64,000 nucleotides of DNA from Thermoactinospora rubra. GTDB taxonomy: Bacteria > Actinomycetota > Actinomycetes > Streptosporangiales > Streptosporangiaceae. The number at the start of each line of letters is the position of its first letter. Within the stretch, counting starts at the first letter, position 1. The notes under the pieces were generated by a model. That model did no database searches. It saw only the letters and a list, made by a program, of their open reading frames with translations, and was not told where the DNA came from. Positions 63,094 through 64,000 of this stretch are shown piece by piece. Location: the NCBI RefSeq assembly GCF_002093975.1, contig NZ_KZ084324.1, positions 428,438 to 492,437 of the forward strand, in the 5' to 3' direction. A program made the position numbers and the translations under genes.

Positions 63094-63564
63094 GTGAGCG
63101 CTGGACATGCCGACGCTGTGACCTTTTCCGACTTGTCGAGAAATCCCCGAGCGGTCGCCGAGCGCGCGGCACGCCTGGGACGTGTGCGCGTCACTCACCG
63201 TGATGCTCCAGACTTCTACCTGACCACGGCAGACCGTGAAGAGGAGCGCGAACGGACGCTGTCCACGGCGTCCCGGCTGCTCCTTGCCCTGATCAAGCAC
63301 GATCCGACCGCGCGTGCGCTGGTCATAGCCATGCCAGAGGTCTTCCCGTGGGTTCGCCACCTGACCCCGGACGAACTGCGTGCCTTCACGCTGGAACTGG
63401 TCGCGGCGCTGTCCGATGCGGCCGAGCTGGACGTCGACGCCACCATCCATGAGGTCATCGCAGGCTGGCGGGCCACCGCCAGAATCAAGGCCGACCCTGC
63501 GCGCTACGTCGAGGCCCGCAAGCCCACGAGCGGCGATTTCGGATCGGTGCAGGTTTCTGCATGA
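63094..63564 (+). CDS. Type II antitoxin, Phd/YefM-like N-terminus
   Basis: The 156-residue protein starts with a Phd-like DNA-binding segment (VTFSDLSRNPRAVAERAARL, then RVRVTHRDAPDFYLTTA). An additional helical region (about 45-156; LTPDELRAFTLELVAALSDA, DATIHEVIAGWRATARIKAD) makes it twice as long as a typical Phd. The toxin gene start overlaps its stop (ATGA), and a perfect palindrome lies just upstream. It most likely neutralises that toxin and represses the operon. Confidence 0.85.
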   Translation: MSAGHADAVTFSDLSRNPRAVAERAARLGRVRVTHRDAPDFYLTTADREEERERTLSTASRLLLALIKHDPTARALVIAMPEVFPWVRHLTPDELRAFTLELVAALSDAAELDVDATIHEVIAGWRATARIKADPARYVEARKPTSGDFGSVQVSA

Positions 63565-63914
63565 GCCCGAAGCGCGGAGATCGAGTTACGGTGCCACCGC
63601 CGGATGATGAGTGGGATGTCCGGTTCGGTACTGGCGACGCGGTCACGGGCTGGGAAGAGCTGTGCCGTCACGCTCTGGCGAACACACGCCGGTGCTTGGA
63701 GATCCTGCGCGCTGATCCTCGCTCACGAGCCAATCACGACCGTCAGCATCGACTGCGGGGCGATCTCGCGACCCATCGTCATAACGGTAAGGACTTGGAG
63801 CAGTGGGAATTTGAAGTCACCAGCGGCGGACGAGTCCGCTACGTCATTGACGACGACACCCGTACTGTCTGGGTGATCTATGCGTCGCCACGGCATCCCA
63901 AAGACACGGACTAG
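63561..63914 (+). CDS. Type II toxin, RelE/ParE-like
   Basis: The 117-residue protein overlaps the antitoxin gene by 4 bases. The core reads WDVRFGTGDAVTGWEELCRH, then HRLRGDLATHRHNG, LEQWEFEVTSGGRVRYVIDD and RTVWVIYASPRHPKDTD. The H-R-L-R-G...W-x-(F/I)-E-V...R-V-R-Y-V-I-D...V-W-V-I-Y-A pattern is that of RelE/HigB-type mRNA-cleaving toxins, though the family name is not certain. No exact catalytic assignment was made. The gene ends 86 bases from the window edge. Confidence 0.78.
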   Translation: MSPKRGDRVTVPPPDDEWDVRFGTGDAVTGWEELCRHALANTRRCLEILRADPRSRANHDRQHRLRGDLATHRHNGKDLEQWEFEVTSGGRVRYVIDDDTRTVWVIYASPRHPKDTD

Positions 63915-64000
63915 CAAATAGTGCACGGAGCGCAGTGCTACCGCCGGTGCTAGTACCAATGCCGTATAGATAGGCGTTGGGTGCTTGTGTCAAGTCGCCT

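Overview
The window is a high-GC chromosomal segment from a sporulating actinomycete, most likely a Streptosporangiales member (Nonomuraea/Streptosporangium-like). The evidence is strong G/C bias at third codon positions, many GTG starts, dense ATGA/GTGA overlaps, homologues of the developmental regulators BldN and BldC, a 32-residue bS22 gene, a complete nuoA-N operon, a menaquinone route, and Scr1/DUF397 modules. Family calls rest on reading motifs by eye; no database search was run.

Layout. 1-2.9 kb: a MacA/MacB-type efflux system (adaptor truncated by the window edge). 2.9-6.4 kb (minus): an ABC-2 exporter with its own LuxR-type response regulator and histidine kinase. 6.5-15.1 kb: AcuC-type deacetylase, a phosphatase-like protein, a small HTH regulator (BdtA-like), bS22, an SDR and an acyltransferase, a NUDIX remnant, an ECF sigma/LCP pair, a hydrolase and a HAD phosphatase. 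15.1-16.5 kb (minus): bldN and a DUF5667 gene that is probably its anti-sigma factor. 16.6-18.3 kb: an unusual 7-TM protein with a C-terminal ABM-like domain, and a glutaredoxin. 18.3-26.4 kb: rex-hemA-hemC-hemD-hemB, a Prim-pol-like protein and hemL, which together take glutamyl-tRNA to uroporphyrinogen III. 26.4-29.6 kb: a RibD-like protein with its domains in reverse order, a tiny basic protein, a LysR regulator and an EamA transporter. 29.6-34.0 kb: histidine phosphatase, TlpA-like lipoprotein, CcdA, ResB and CcsB (System II cytochrome c maturation). 34.0-37.6 kb: a small membrane protein, an ATLF-like zinc protease with a 94-residue neighbour, bldC, DUF4229 and a secreted beta-propeller. 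37.7-42.1 kb: menG, an Scr1/DUF5753-DUF397-DUF397 module and a geranylgeranyl-reductase-family (MenJ-like) gene. 42.2-57.4 kb: the full complex I operon nuoA-N. 57.4-60.1 kb: polyprenyl diphosphate synthase, RarD and MsrA. 60.1-64 kb: an accessory tail with truncated or frameshifted genes, an XRE-TPR regulator, a SLOG-fold protein and a toxin-antitoxin pair.

Most of the region serves respiration: haem, cytochrome c assembly, menaquinone and NADH dehydrogenase. Two near-perfect Rex operators tie this together. One (18318-18335) overlaps the predicted rex-hem promoter, and the other (40806-40823) lies just before the MenJ-like/nuo block. The blocks bdtA-bS22-SDR-acyltransferase, hemA-C-D-B, hemL-phosphatase-TlpA-CcdA-ResB-CcsB and menG-menJ-polyprenyl synthase recall the mycobacterial Rv0500A-Rv0562 interval from memory, with nuo placed inside. 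No rRNA, tRNA, CRISPR array or insertion sequence was seen.
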